A stretch of DNA of 64,000 nt, taken from Rariloculus sp965263005 (lineage in GTDB: Bacteria; Pseudomonadota; Gammaproteobacteria; Steroidobacterales; Rariloculaceae). A program made the position numbers and the translations under genes. The stretch covers positions 2,418,001 to 2,482,000 of the forward strand of contig NZ_OZ253579.1 in the NCBI RefSeq assembly GCF_965263005.1, given 5' to 3'. Each line of letters starts with the position of its first letter. The stretch's first letter is position 1. The notes under the pieces are model-generated. The model did not search any database and had not been told where the DNA came from. It was given only the letters and a program-made list of their open reading frames with translations. This document shows positions 1 through 8,377 of the stretch, piece after piece.

Positions 1-82
1 GCGCCATGACCCCGACGATGGCGACGATGGCCATCGCCACGATCAGCTCGACGAGCGTAAAACCAAGGGCGCGCCGCATCAT
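1..82 (-). CDS. gspJ: Type II secretion minor pseudopilin GspJ, N-terminal fragment
   Basis: Only the first 27 or so codons lie in the window; the gene runs off the left edge. The reverse strand reads MMRRALGFTLVELIVAMAIV, a prepilin peptidase site (G before FTLVE) followed by the hydrophobic helix of a type IV pilin-like protein. GspJ is one of the minor pseudopilins that cap the pseudopilus of the type II secretion system in the inner membrane and periplasm. Two consecutive ATG codons (80-82 and 77-79) overlap the gspI stop codon, so translation is probably coupled. The name rests on the G-H-I-J order rather than on a full sequence. Confidence 0.75.
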   Translation of the reverse strand, partial: MMRRALGFTLVELIVAMAIVAIVGVMA

Positions 83-519
83 CGGGTTGCGTCGGGACGG
101 CCGAGCCAGCGCAGCGGCGAAATGCCGGGCGGGGTAGGGGGTTCAATGAGACCGGATACCGTATGGAGGATGCGCTCTGGATCCTCGCCAAGCGAAACAG
201 ACACGTCGGCGCGGCGCAGGTTCGGGACCTGGGTTACGGAGATCTCGACTCTGTAATGCCACTGCTGGCCCGCGTATTCGATGTCGTCTTCCTCGTCGCC
301 GGTCTCGGGCCACTGGTTCTGGACGCTAAGCTCGGTCAGCTTGTTCGTGGCGATCCAGCTCGCCAGCGTCTTCTGCCGGATATAGACGGACGTTACGACG
401 TATTGATTGAGTTGAGTGTGCACGGCCATCATGCCGAGCGCGACGATGATCAATGCGACCAGTGCTTCGATGAGCGTGAAGCCCGCGCAGCGCGGAGATT
501 CACGGCACACGGACATCAT
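79..519 (-). CDS. gspI: Type II secretion minor pseudopilin GspI
   Basis: The 146-residue product has a short basic leader (CRESPRCAG) and then FTLIEALVALIIVALGMMAV, a class III prepilin cleavage site with conserved Glu at +5 and the membrane helix. The soluble part contains LASWIATNKLTEL, a pattern typical of GspI. It should be cleaved by GspO and join GspJ and GspK at the tip of the pseudopilus that pushes folded exoproteins through the outer-membrane secretin. Its start overlaps the end of gspH by 20 bases and its stop overlaps gspJ, consistent with a gspGHIJ operon read leftward. Confidence 0.9.
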   Translation of the reverse strand: MMSVCRESPRCAGFTLIEALVALIIVALGMMAVHTQLNQYVVTSVYIRQKTLASWIATNKLTELSVQNQWPETGDEEDDIEYAGQQWHYRVEISVTQVPNLRRADVSVSLGEDPERILHTVSGLIEPPTPPGISPLRWLGRPDATR

Positions 520-1081
520 CGCTCGAAATCTCCAGGACGCCGTCGAACGTGGCTCTGAGAACGCGGCGTCGCCCGTCGAAATCCCGGGACACTGTCGCCA
601 CGAACGGCGTCATCTCGCCACTTGACAGGATCAGTACCTGGGGTTCGGGAGCGAGGACGCCGTCCGTGTCGATGCCCGGTTCGAGCGCGATGTCGCGGTC
701 CTCGACGCTGAGCGCCAGACTGAGTTCCTCGCCCAAAGCATGGGCCGACAACAGCTCGTCGGCCTCCGGCTCAAGCCAGGCGCGCTGCAGGTAATCGTAG
801 TGATAGAAGCGGTAGCCGGACTCGCGGACCATGAGCCCGTAATCGCGATTTTGCATCAGCGCCTCTTCACGCACGAGATCGAGAAGCGTCCTGAGCCGAA
901 ACGCCTCGCGCTCGATGTCGCGATCATCACCGGCGACCCCGGCCGACAGTACCGCGGCGCCGACAAAAATACCGATAATGGTGATCACGACTAGCAGTTC
1001 CAGCAAACTGAAGCCGCTGGCGGGCGCGGCCAGCGCCCGAATTCGACGCTCAGTCGAAGTCCCAGTTGCCGATGTCGGCAT
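500..1081 (-). CDS. gspH: Type II secretion minor pseudopilin GspH
   Basis: The product carries a prepilin motif, SGFSLLELLVVITIIGIFVG, followed by a beta-rich domain with DRDIEREAFRLRTLLDLVREEA, as in GspH/FimT minor pseudopilins. It is predicted to sit near the tip of the type II secretion pseudopilus. The start is uncertain. The nearest in-frame ATG is at 1079-1081, which overlaps gspG by 32 bases and gives a leader of about 23 residues, rather long. A rare start (ATT or CTG near 1043-1050) just after the gspG stop would give a normal leader. The reading frame stays open far upstream over gspG, but that part is an overlap artefact. Confidence 0.82.
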   Translation of the reverse strand: MPTSATGTSTERRIRALAAPASGFSLLELLVVITIIGIFVGAAVLSAGVAGDDRDIEREAFRLRTLLDLVREEALMQNRDYGLMVRESGYRFYHYDYLQRAWLEPEADELLSAHALGEELSLALSVEDRDIALEPGIDTDGVLAPEPQVLILSSGEMTPFVATVSRDFDGRRRVLRATFDGVLEISSDDVRVP

Positions 1082-1496
1082 TGATCTCTTCGCCGCCTTG
1101 CTGGCCATCGGCCCCGTAAGACCAGACATCAAATGCACCACGCTGTCCGGGATTCCGGTACTCGTAAAGGTTATTCCAGGGATCGCTCGGCACGCGGTCC
1201 AGATACCCTCCCGGCTTCCAATTGGGAGCGACGCTTTCGCCCGGGTTGGCAACGAGCGCCTGCAGCCCCTGGTCGGTGGTCGGGTATCTCAAATTGTCGA
1301 GGCGGTACAAATTCAGTGCCGTCTCTATGCTGCGAACGTCCTGCCTGGCTCTGGTGACGGCAGCCTGATCGATATTCCCGATGACATTGGGCACCACAAC
1401 CGCCGCGAGCAAGCCGATGATCACGACCACGACCATGATCTCGATCAGTGTGAATCCTCTTGCGGCAAACCGCTGACTTGAATTTCCAACGGTCAT
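1050..1496 (-). CDS. gspG: Type II secretion major pseudopilin GspG
   Basis: This 148-residue protein has the classical leader MTVGNSSQRFAARG, cleavage before FTLIEIMVVVVIIGLLAAVV, and the GspG core: DIETALNLYRLDN-type helix, YPTTDQGLQALV, the PGGYLDRVPSDPW loop and the C-terminal calcium-site region WSYGADGQ. GspG polymerises into the main shaft of the type II secretion pseudopilus. It is the first gene of the leftward gspG-H-I-J cluster and is divergent from fabG, separated by 165 bases that must hold both promoters. Its length and motifs match the family well. Confidence 0.95.
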   Translation of the reverse strand: MTVGNSSQRFAARGFTLIEIMVVVVIIGLLAAVVVPNVIGNIDQAAVTRARQDVRSIETALNLYRLDNLRYPTTDQGLQALVANPGESVAPNWKPGGYLDRVPSDPWNNLYEYRNPGQRGAFDVWSYGADGQQGGEEINADIGNWDFD

Positions 1497-1604
1497 ACCA
1501 CTACCTGTGCCGGGACCAGATCCATAAAATCACTACTTGGCGAAGATAGCACAATCGTTCGGGCGCGGTTGTGACAAAGGCTCAAACGAGGCTTTCGCGC
1601 CTGA

Positions 1605-1634
1605 TTCGCGGCCACTTGCGGCGCCCGCTATAAT
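1605..1634 (+). promoter_or_regulatory. Candidate promoter of the fabG operon
   Basis: A perfect -10 hexamer TATAAT lies at 1629-1634, 28 bases before the fabG ATG, with a weak -35 (TTCGCG, 1605-1610) at 18-base spacing. The position in the divergent gspG/fabG gap fits a sigma-70 promoter for fabG. Confidence 0.5.
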
Positions 1635-1661
1635 CGCGCGCCAGCACTCGCATCGACACTA

Positions 1662-2432
1662 ATGCAACTAACGGACTTACAACGCTGGCCGGGCATTGCC
1701 GGTCAGGTCGCACTCGTCACCGGCGCTTCACGAGGCATCGGAAGCTCGATCGCCGATGCACTCGCTCTGCAGGGCGCTACGGTCGTTGGCACCGCAACGA
1801 CGCCAGACGGTGCCGACGCAATCACGGCCAGGCTCGAAGCGTTTGATTCGGCGGGGCAGGGCGTGACGCTCGACGTCGCGGATAAAGCTTCCGTCGAAGC
1901 TTGCTTTGCCCTCGTCAACGAACGTGCAGGCCCGCCGACGATTCTCGTCAACAACGCGGGCATTACCCGCGACAACCTGTTGGTACGGATGAAATCCGAC
2001 GAGTGGGACCGCGTGCTGTCAACGAACCTCACCGCCTTGTACCGGGTCTGCAAGGCAAGCCTGCGCGGCATGATGAAAGCGCGTCACGGCCGCATCATCA
2101 ACATAAGCTCGGTCGTCGGGCTGACGGGCAACCCGGGGCAAGCAAACTACGCCGCGTCGAAAGCTGGAATGATCGGCTTCGCCAAGTCTCTGGCGCGGGA
2201 AGTCGCTTCGAGAAACATCACCGTAAACACGATTGCGCCGGGGTTCATCGAGTCCGACATGACCCGCGCGCTCGACGATAAGCAGATCGAAGCGCTGCAT
2301 GCACGGATTCCGTCCGGTCGGCTCGGCCTGCCGCAAGACGTCGCCGCGGCGGTCGTCTTTCTCGCTTCCGAGGCTGGCCGGTACGTGACTGGAGAAACGC
2401 TGAATATCAATGGCGGCCTGCACATGCAGTGA
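1662..2432 (+). CDS. fabG: 3-oxoacyl-[acyl-carrier-protein] reductase
   Basis: This is the NADPH-dependent reductase of type II fatty acid synthesis, converting 3-oxoacyl-ACP to 3-hydroxyacyl-ACP in the cytoplasm. It is a 256-residue short-chain dehydrogenase with the nucleotide-binding motif TGASRGIG, the NNAG motif (ILVNNAGITRD), the catalytic Ser in INISSVVG, and Tyr163/Lys167 in YAASK. The C-terminal ETLNINGGLHMQ is typical of FabG. The N-terminus is about ten residues longer than in E. coli FabG; the ATG is kept because it sits just after a TATAAT box. It opens the fabG-acpP-fabF run. No fabD or fabH is visible upstream, where gspG is divergent. Confidence 0.95.
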   Translation: MQLTDLQRWPGIAGQVALVTGASRGIGSSIADALALQGATVVGTATTPDGADAITARLEAFDSAGQGVTLDVADKASVEACFALVNERAGPPTILVNNAGITRDNLLVRMKSDEWDRVLSTNLTALYRVCKASLRGMMKARHGRIINISSVVGLTGNPGQANYAASKAGMIGFAKSLAREVASRNITVNTIAPGFIESDMTRALDDKQIEALHARIPSGRLGLPQDVAAAVVFLASEAGRYVTGETLNINGGLHMQ

Positions 2433-2592
2433 CCGCTACACCATTCCTTAACTATCTGTTTTTTTAATAAATGTGAGCTCCGCCGCGTGCGGAAGAGCGC
2501 TTTGTAGAATGACCCGGACGATTTCAATACAATACGCGCCAGACTCGCAAAGCCAATGGCCGGGCTGTCTTTAACCAAGGGGTATCACGTCA

Positions 2593-2832
2593 ATGAGTAG
2601 TGTCGAAGATCAAATCAAGGGAATCATCGCCGAGCAGCTTGGCGTCAAGGCGGACGAACTGAAGAACAATGCCTCGTTCGTCGACGATCTGGGCGCTGAC
2701 TCGTTGGATACCGTGGAACTCGTCATGGCTCTGGAAGAGGAGTTCGAGACCGAGATTCCGGACGAAGACGCCGAGAACATCACGACGGTTCAACAAGCCA
2801 TTGACTATATTCTTGCAAGAAAAGTTGACTGA
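2593..2832 (+). CDS. acpP: Acyl carrier protein
   Basis: The 79-residue acidic protein matches AcpP over its whole length. Ser37, in DDLGADSLDTVELVMALEEE, is the site for the 4'-phosphopantetheine arm that carries the growing acyl chain. It serves fabG and fabF on either side and also phospholipid and lipid A synthesis. The 160-base gap after fabG is AT-rich by local standards and contains a TACAAT box at 2528-2533, so acpP may have its own promoter, as is common because ACP is very abundant. The ribosome site AAGGGG at 2578-2583 lies 9 bases before the ATG. Confidence 0.97.
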   Translation: MSSVEDQIKGIIAEQLGVKADELKNNASFVDDLGADSLDTVELVMALEEEFETEIPDEDAENITTVQQAIDYILARKVD

Positions 2833-2893
2833 CAGCCCGCTGCGGCTGTTACTCCATACCAGGCAACGCTCTCCCGCCCACTGAGAAACGGCC

Positions 2894-4135
2894 GTGGCGA
2901 AACGACGCGTCGTTGTCACTGGTCTCGGTCTGATTTCACCAGTCGGCAACACCGTTGCCGAAGGCTGGCGCAACGTTCGCGACGGAATCAGCGGCATAGC
3001 TGCCATCGACAGATTCGACGTCAGCAAGTTCTCCACGCGCTTCGCGGGCACCATCAAGGATTTCGATATCAGCGAGTTCATGCCCGCCAAGGAAGCGCGC
3101 AAGTGCGATCCATTCGTTCATTACGGAATTGCGGCGACAGCGAACGCGATCGCCGACAGCGGCCTTGAGGTCAGCGATTCCGAAGCCCATCGCATCGGCG
3201 TCGCTATGGGATCGGGCATCGGCGGCATCAACACGATAGAGGTGAACTACGACAAGTGGCTCAAGAGCGGGCCGAGGCGTATCTCGCCATTCTTCGTGCC
3301 GGCCACAATCATCAACATGATCTCCGGACACGTCTCGATCATGTACGGGATGATGGGCCCGAACCTGGCGATCGTCACGGCCTGCACAACGTCCACGCAC
3401 TGCATCGGCCTGGCGACTCGGCTCATCCAAAGCGGGGACGCCGACGTCATGTACGCCGGCGGCGCGGAATTCGCGACGACGCCGCTCGGATTGGGAGGTT
3501 TCTGCGCAGCGCGCGCGCTGTCAGTGCGTAACGACGAACCCGAGCGTGCAAGCCGGCCCTGGGACCGCGATCGCGACGGGTTCGTGCTCAGTGACGGCGC
3601 GGGTTGCGTGGCGCTTGAGGAGTACGAGCACGCCAAAGCCCGAGGCGCGAAAATCTATGCCGAAGTTGCCGGTTTCGGCATGAGTGCGGACGCGTACCAC
3701 ATTACTGCGCCGGAACAAGAAGGCGCCGGCGCGCATCAGTGCATGGCGAACGCGCTCAGGGACGCGGAGCTGAACGAGACGGACGTCGAATACATCAACG
3801 CGCATGGCACGTCGACGCCGCTCGGGGACTTTGCCGAGACAGTCGCCATCAAGCGCACGTTTGCCGACCACGCCAGGCGACTCGCTATCAGCTCCACGAA
3901 ATCCGTGACCGGACACATGATCGGGGCCGCGGGCGCCGCCGAGGCGATATTCACGATCATGGCGCTCAACGACCAGCTCGTCCCGCCAACGATCAACCTC
4001 GAGGACCAGGATCCTCAGTGCGATCTCGACTACACGCCGAACGCGGCCCGCGACGCGAAGCTTGACGTCGCGGTGTCGAATTCCTTCGGTTTCGGCGGCA
4101 CCAACGGGACGTTGATTCTCAAACGCCCGGAGTAG
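2894..4135 (+). CDS. fabF: 3-oxoacyl-ACP synthase II (KAS II)
   Basis: This condensing enzyme elongates acyl-ACP with malonyl-ACP. The 413-residue protein shows the complete Cys-His-His triad: Cys164 in VTACTTSTHCIG, His in NAHGTSTPLGD and His in KSVTGHMIGAAGAAEA, plus the C-terminal FGFGGTNG loop. Translation probably starts at GTG 2894 (MAKRRVVVTGLGLISPVG), because that gives the standard N-terminus. The gene follows acpP by 61 bases and precedes pabC, the order seen in E. coli and many gammaproteobacteria. The stop codon TAG is followed at once by a fragment of a dispersed repeat. Confidence 0.96.
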   Translation: MAKRRVVVTGLGLISPVGNTVAEGWRNVRDGISGIAAIDRFDVSKFSTRFAGTIKDFDISEFMPAKEARKCDPFVHYGIAATANAIADSGLEVSDSEAHRIGVAMGSGIGGINTIEVNYDKWLKSGPRRISPFFVPATIINMISGHVSIMYGMMGPNLAIVTACTTSTHCIGLATRLIQSGDADVMYAGGAEFATTPLGLGGFCAARALSVRNDEPERASRPWDRDRDGFVLSDGAGCVALEEYEHAKARGAKIYAEVAGFGMSADAYHITAPEQEGAGAHQCMANALRDAELNETDVEYINAHGTSTPLGDFAETVAIKRTFADHARRLAISSTKSVTGHMIGAAGAAEAIFTIMALNDQLVPPTINLEDQDPQCDLDYTPNAARDAKLDVAVSNSFGFGGTNGTLILKRPE

Positions 4136-4157
4136 CAGCCCGTGGAAAGAATCCCGT
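4135..4157 (+). repeat. Partial copy (left end) of the 160-bp dispersed repeat
   Basis: GCAGCCCGTGGAAAGAATCCCG directly after the fabF stop matches the left terminus of the full repeat copies at 11284 and 56883 (one-base differences only). Nothing of the repeat interior follows, so this is a solo end or the relic of a deletion. Confidence 0.6.
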
Positions 4158-4314
4158 TCCACAACCAACATCGTATTCAGAGTGGGCGCAACGCGTCAGC
4201 ACGAGGCACGCTGATGGCATCGAATCGCGACAGCGCCCGCTCTCGCAACCCTTGTCGCAGATCCGCAAGCGCGCGGAGTGTCAGGATCGGCACGCCCTGG
4301 CAACCGAACGGAGC

Positions 4315-5136
4315 ATGACAACGGACTGGCTCGTCGATGGCAACCCTGGCCGCGTCGATCCGCGTGACCGCGGCCTGGCCTATGGGGACGGCCTCTTCGA
4401 GACGATGGCCGCGCGGTCCGGACGGATCCGCTGGCTTGACTACCACCTCGATCGCCTCGCTGAAGGGTGTCGCAGGCTTGGCATTCCGAGTCCGGATCCG
4501 GTCGTGCTCAGGGACGAGATCGGCGCCACATGCCCAGCAACGGGCCAGGCCGTCGTCAAGCTCGTCGTCACGCGCGGCGTCTCCGCCCGGGGCTACGCAC
4601 CGCCCGCCGATCCGGAACCGACGCGAATCGTCGGCACGGCGCGCTGGCCCGCGTACCCTGCTTCCTACTACACTGACGGGATCAAGCTCAGTACCTTGAA
4701 ACTGCGGCTCGGCGAGAATCCGCTGCTCGCCGGCATCAAGCATCTGTGCCGGCTGGAGCAAGTGCTTGCGAAACTGGAGTTGCACGAATTGAGCGCACAA
4801 GAGGGGCTACTGCTCGATACGAGCGGCTTCGCCGTCGGCGGTGTTGCAAGCAACGTGTTCGCCGTGTCGGGAGCGGCCGTCGTAACTCCCGAGATCAAGC
4901 GCTGCGGTGTCAAGGGTGTGATGCGCAGAATTGTTCTGGAGTCGTGCGAAGAACTCGGCTTTCGGCCCGTGGAGGCCGATCTTGAGCCAAAAGCGCTTAT
5001 CGAGGCGGATGAGCTGTTCGTGACCAACGCGGTGTTCGGCATCTGGCCCGTGCGGGATCTCGACGGGCAGGCTTTTCGAGTGGGGCAGGCCACGCGCCGG
5101 CTGCAGCGGTTGCTCGGGTACGGCGGCCGTGTCTAA
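4315..5136 (+). CDS. pabC: Aminodeoxychorismate lyase
   Basis: PabC is a PLP enzyme of fold type IV that splits 4-amino-4-deoxychorismate into p-aminobenzoate and pyruvate for folate synthesis. The 273-residue product has DRGLAYGDGLFETM near the N-terminus, the Schiff-base Lys142 in GIKHLCRLEQVLAK, and MRRIVLES followed by ELFVTNAVFGIWPV, all typical of the family. ATG 4315 is preferred over upstream in-frame ATG codons because it gives the usual start MTTDWLVDG. The last 8 bases overlap mltG. Its place between fabF and mltG is the conserved gammaproteobacterial arrangement. Confidence 0.93.
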   Translation: MTTDWLVDGNPGRVDPRDRGLAYGDGLFETMAARSGRIRWLDYHLDRLAEGCRRLGIPSPDPVVLRDEIGATCPATGQAVVKLVVTRGVSARGYAPPADPEPTRIVGTARWPAYPASYYTDGIKLSTLKLRLGENPLLAGIKHLCRLEQVLAKLELHELSAQEGLLLDTSGFAVGGVASNVFAVSGAAVVTPEIKRCGVKGVMRRIVLESCEELGFRPVEADLEPKALIEADELFVTNAVFGIWPVRDLDGQAFRVGQATRRLQRLLGYGGRV

Positions 5137-6142
5137 GCGGCTCGTAATTGCCGCCGTCACACTTGGCGCGGGCGTTGCGACGCTCTGCGCGGCCTCGCTG
5201 GTCGCATGGCGGAGCTTGAATTCGCCGCTGCCGGTGCCGGAATCCGGAGTCCTGTTCGACGTGCCGGCCGGTACGGCATTATCGATGGTCACGAGGAGGC
5301 TCAGCGAGCGCAACCTGCTGCCGACGCCTGGGCTGCTGACCTGGTACGCGAGGTTGCGCGGCGATGCGATTCGGATCCGTGCGGGGGAGTATGAGCTAAC
5401 CCCTGGGCTGACCGCCGTGTCGCTGCTCGACATGCTCATTGAGGGCGACGTCTATCTGCACAAGTTCGCGATCGTCGAGGGCTGGCGGTTCAGTGACCTG
5501 ATGGCGGCGCTGCGAGCACATCCGACGATCGAGTCCGGAACGTTGGACGATGTTGAGGTCATGGCTGCCATCGAGCAGCCGGGAGTGCACCCCGAAGGCC
5601 AGTTCTTTCCCGACACGTACAGCTTCCCGAAAGGAACCGAGGCAATCGAGTTACTCGGCTGGGCCCATGACGCCTTGCGTTTGCGGCTCGACGAGGCCTG
5701 GAGCAGGCGCAGCGCGGACGTCGGGCTTGATGACGCTTACGAGGCGTTAATCCTCGCCTCGATCATCGAGAAGGAAACGGCGCTCGCCTCCGAGCGAGAA
5801 TTGATTTCCGGCGTTTTCCACCGGCGCCTGCAACGAGGAATGCGGCTACAGGCCGATCCGGCCGTGATCTATGGCCTCGGCCCGGATTTCGACGGCAACC
5901 TCACGCGCCGCGATCTGAACCGGGATACACCGTACAACACCTATACGCGGCGAGGCTTGCCGCCGACACCCATCGCGCTCGCGAGCGGCGCGGCCATCGA
6001 AGCCGCAGTCGTGCCGGCACCGGGCGACGACCTGTACTTCGTCGCCACGGGACAGCCCGACGGCAGCCATTATTTTTCAGCGACGCTGGAGGAGCACGAA
6101 AGTGCCGTCAGGCGCTACCTGCAAACGCTGCGCGAACGATGA
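5129..6142 (+). CDS. mltG: Endolytic murein transglycosylase
   Basis: MltG (YceG family) cleaves nascent glycan strands at the inner membrane and is thought to act as a terminase of peptidoglycan polymerisation. The 337-residue protein has one N-terminal membrane helix (residues 5-27), a LysM-like region (FDVPAGTALSMVTRRLSERN) and the catalytic domain with Glu214 in LASIIEKETA, FHRRL, RLQADPAVIYGLG and SPYNTY-like DTPYNTYTRRGLPPTPIALAS. GTG 5129 is the likely start. It overlaps pabC by 8 bases and tmk by 4 bases, so it is translated within the fab/holB operon. Confidence 0.93.
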   Translation: MSKRLVIAAVTLGAGVATLCAASLVAWRSLNSPLPVPESGVLFDVPAGTALSMVTRRLSERNLLPTPGLLTWYARLRGDAIRIRAGEYELTPGLTAVSLLDMLIEGDVYLHKFAIVEGWRFSDLMAALRAHPTIESGTLDDVEVMAAIEQPGVHPEGQFFPDTYSFPKGTEAIELLGWAHDALRLRLDEAWSRRSADVGLDDAYEALILASIIEKETALASERELISGVFHRRLQRGMRLQADPAVIYGLGPDFDGNLTRRDLNRDTPYNTYTRRGLPPTPIALASGAAIEAAVVPAPGDDLYFVATGQPDGSHYFSATLEEHESAVRRYLQTLRER

Positions 6143-6780
6143 CCCGCGGCGCCTTCATCACCCTGGAGGGAGTGGAAGGTGTCGGTAAATCGACGTGCGT
6201 GTCCACGATCGAGACCGCGCTGCGTGAGTCCGGTTACACCGTGCTCGTGACGAGAGAACCTGGCGGCACTGCGCTTGGCGAGCAGGTACGCGAGTGGATA
6301 CTGGACGAGCGCGAAGGCGGGCTCTCGGGGGAGATCGAAGCGCTGCTGATGTTTGCGGCCAGGGCTCGACACCTGGATCGATTGATCGCACCGGCGCTCG
6401 CACAGGGACGCTGGGTCGTCTGCGATCGCTTCACCGACGCGACCTATGCGTACCAGCATGGCGGCCGCGGAGTCGATCGCCGCTCGCTCGACGCGCTCGC
6501 CTACATGGTGCACCCTGAGCTCGAACCTGACCTGACGCTGCTGCTCGATGCGCCCGTCGCGGTGGGATTGCAGCGAATCCAGGATCGCGAGCACGATCGT
6601 TTCGAGAAGGAGAATATCGAGTTTTTCGACCGCGTGCGCGCGGCGTATACAGAGATCGCCGATCGTGCGCCGCACAGGGTCAGGAAGATCGACGCGGATC
6701 AATCCGTCGAAGCCGTGACCCGCGATATTCTGGCGGCACTGCTTGAGTTCAGGGCGCGTTTCGATGGCGTTGAGCAATGA
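6139..6780 (+). CDS. tmk: Thymidylate kinase
   Basis: Tmk phosphorylates dTMP to dTDP with ATP. The 213-residue sequence has the P-loop GVEGVGKST, the dTMP-binding DR(x) region in REPGGTALGEQVREWIL, DRFTDATYAYQHGGRG and a LID-like region after LLLDAPVAVGLQRI. Length and motifs match the bacterial family. ATG 6139 overlaps the mltG stop (ATGA) and the gene's own end overlaps holB by 4 bases. The kinase and the clamp-loader gene are thus translationally coupled, an order also found in E. coli. Confidence 0.95.
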   Translation: MTRGAFITLEGVEGVGKSTCVSTIETALRESGYTVLVTREPGGTALGEQVREWILDEREGGLSGEIEALLMFAARARHLDRLIAPALAQGRWVVCDRFTDATYAYQHGGRGVDRRSLDALAYMVHPELEPDLTLLLDAPVAVGLQRIQDREHDRFEKENIEFFDRVRAAYTEIADRAPHRVRKIDADQSVEAVTRDILAALLEFRARFDGVEQ

Positions 6781-7802
6781 GCAACACGACGGCGAGCCTG
6801 AAACACCTGAGCGGGAAACTCTGCCCATGGCTGCAGCAACCGCTCGAAACTCTTGAGCGCGCACACTGCGCGGAGCGCCTGGGACATGGGTGGTTACTTG
6901 GCGGGCCGGTCGGGATCGGCAAGATCAATCTGGCGTTAGTGTTCGCAAACCGGCTGCTCGGCAGCCAGATCGGCAAGGACCCGCCGGCACCCCTCGAACG
7001 GACCGACGCCGCCGCGGCCATGCGCGCACGCCACACGCCTCAGGATCGGCATGCCGATCTGCATTGGCTGTTTCCCGAGGACGGCAAGAGTTCAATCAGT
7101 GTCGACCAGGTGAGGAACGTCATCGAAGCGCTCGAACGCTCGAGCTACCATGGCCACTGCAAGGTCGTCATCATCGAGCCGGTCGACGCGATGACCATTG
7201 CAGCATCGAATGCACTGCTCAAGACCCTGGAGGAGCCTCGCGAGGATACGTATCTGTTGCTCGTCAGCCATCAGCCCGGACGCCTCGCGAGCACAATCAG
7301 GAGCCGCTGTCAGATGCTGGCGCTCGGGGCGCCAACGGTAGCCACCACGCTGAAGTGGCTCGGGATGCTCGAAACCGAAACAGGCGCGTTTCGCTATCTG
7401 GAACGCTCTCCGCTCAGACTGGCGGAGCTGATAGATCAAGATAATATTCAATTAATCAATGTATTAGAAGATAAATTTAAATTAGTTTATGAAAACAAGC
7501 TGGATCCACAAGCACTGGCGGACCAGTGGCTCAAGCTTGACCTCGACTTCGTTCTGGAGTGGCTCGCACGGCGGATTCAGCACTGTATCCGATCCCGCAT
7601 CGCGGCAGGGCGTTCGAAACCGGTCACAGACGCCAGAAACGAACCCTTGCGAAATGATCTGCCGGCGCTGACACTTCGCACGCTGTTCGAGCAATTCGGA
7701 GCCACCCAAAGGCTGCATAATCAACTCGGAACGGGCATTAACGTGGAATTGGCGATGCGCGTGCTGCTGCTGGGCTTTCAGCCCGATACGGAACGAATGT
7801 GA
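6777..7802 (+). CDS. holB: DNA polymerase III subunit delta'
   Basis: Delta prime is the stator subunit of the clamp loader that places the beta clamp on primed DNA. The 341-residue protein resembles the AAA+ fold: GWLLGGPVGIGKINLA (P-loop position, with Ile where Thr/Ser is expected after Lys, so ATP binding is doubtful, as known for delta'), DQVRNVIEAL, and sensor-1 region ASNALLKTLEEPREDTYLLLVS followed by IRSRCQ. It lies in tmk-holB-pilZ order. Odd: 7438-7496 is extremely AT-rich (about 50 of 59 bases) inside a GC-rich gene, without breaking the frame. Confidence 0.9.
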   Translation: MSNTTASLKHLSGKLCPWLQQPLETLERAHCAERLGHGWLLGGPVGIGKINLALVFANRLLGSQIGKDPPAPLERTDAAAAMRARHTPQDRHADLHWLFPEDGKSSISVDQVRNVIEALERSSYHGHCKVVIIEPVDAMTIAASNALLKTLEEPREDTYLLLVSHQPGRLASTIRSRCQMLALGAPTVATTLKWLGMLETETGAFRYLERSPLRLAELIDQDNIQLINVLEDKFKLVYENKLDPQALADQWLKLDLDFVLEWLARRIQHCIRSRIAAGRSKPVTDARNEPLRNDLPALTLRTLFEQFGATQRLHNQLGTGINVELAMRVLLLGFQPDTERM

Positions 7803-7980
7803 ACAAGTCTGGCCCGCATGCCTTACCAACCTTCTGCGCGAGGGCGTCCAGGCGCTGCGCTGGCGGGCCGCACAGCCTGAAGGATGCTGAAGGCATGGTC
7901 CTGACGGCGTCGAAGCGGCGTTGGGGCTTACGGCCCGCCGCCGGCGCGGATCGGCGGCTGCAGTAGCAGGTTGCGGAGCC

Positions 7981-8316
7981 ATGCGCGCGAGCCCGATCAC
8001 GCTGACTATTGAAGACCGGAGCGCCTTGTATCTCGCCTACATGCCGTTCGTCCGTAACGGCGGCTTGTTTACTCCCACGAATTCGCAGTACGAGCTCGGC
8101 GACGACGTCTCGATATCAGTCGGCCTGATGGGAGAGTCAGAGCGGATTGTCGTGGCTGGCCGCGTGGTCTGGATTACCCCGGAAGGTGCGCAAGGGCAAC
8201 GGACTGCCGGCATCGGGATTCAATTCGATGCGCAGGATCAAGGCGATACGCGCAAGCGCATCGAGAGCTACCTTGCGGGCGCCTTGGGCGGCGACAGGGC
8301 GACGCATACGATGTAG
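7981..8316 (+). CDS. pilZ: PilZ domain protein (type IV pilus assembly PilZ-like)
   Basis: The 111-residue protein matches the small single-domain PilZ that follows holB in Pseudomonas and Xanthomonas: YMPFVRNGGLFTPT, then YELGDDVSISVGL, VAGRVVWITPEG and GIGIQFD. The classical c-di-GMP signature (RxxxR and D/NxSxxG) is not evident, as in the founding PilZ, which works in type IV pilus biogenesis through PilB/FimX-type partners rather than as a c-di-GMP receptor. ATG 7981 follows GGAG. The gap of 178 bases after holB is longer than expected for tight coupling. The next gene is convergent, so this ends the operon; no tatD follows. Confidence 0.88.
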   Translation: MRASPITLTIEDRSALYLAYMPFVRNGGLFTPTNSQYELGDDVSISVGLMGESERIVVAGRVVWITPEGAQGQRTAGIGIQFDAQDQGDTRKRIESYLAGALGGDRATHTM

Positions 8317-8377
8317 GCCTTGCAGGCGAACCAGGCGCGGCCTGAACCGCAGTCCGAAGCGCGGCCCTGCGCTGGCG

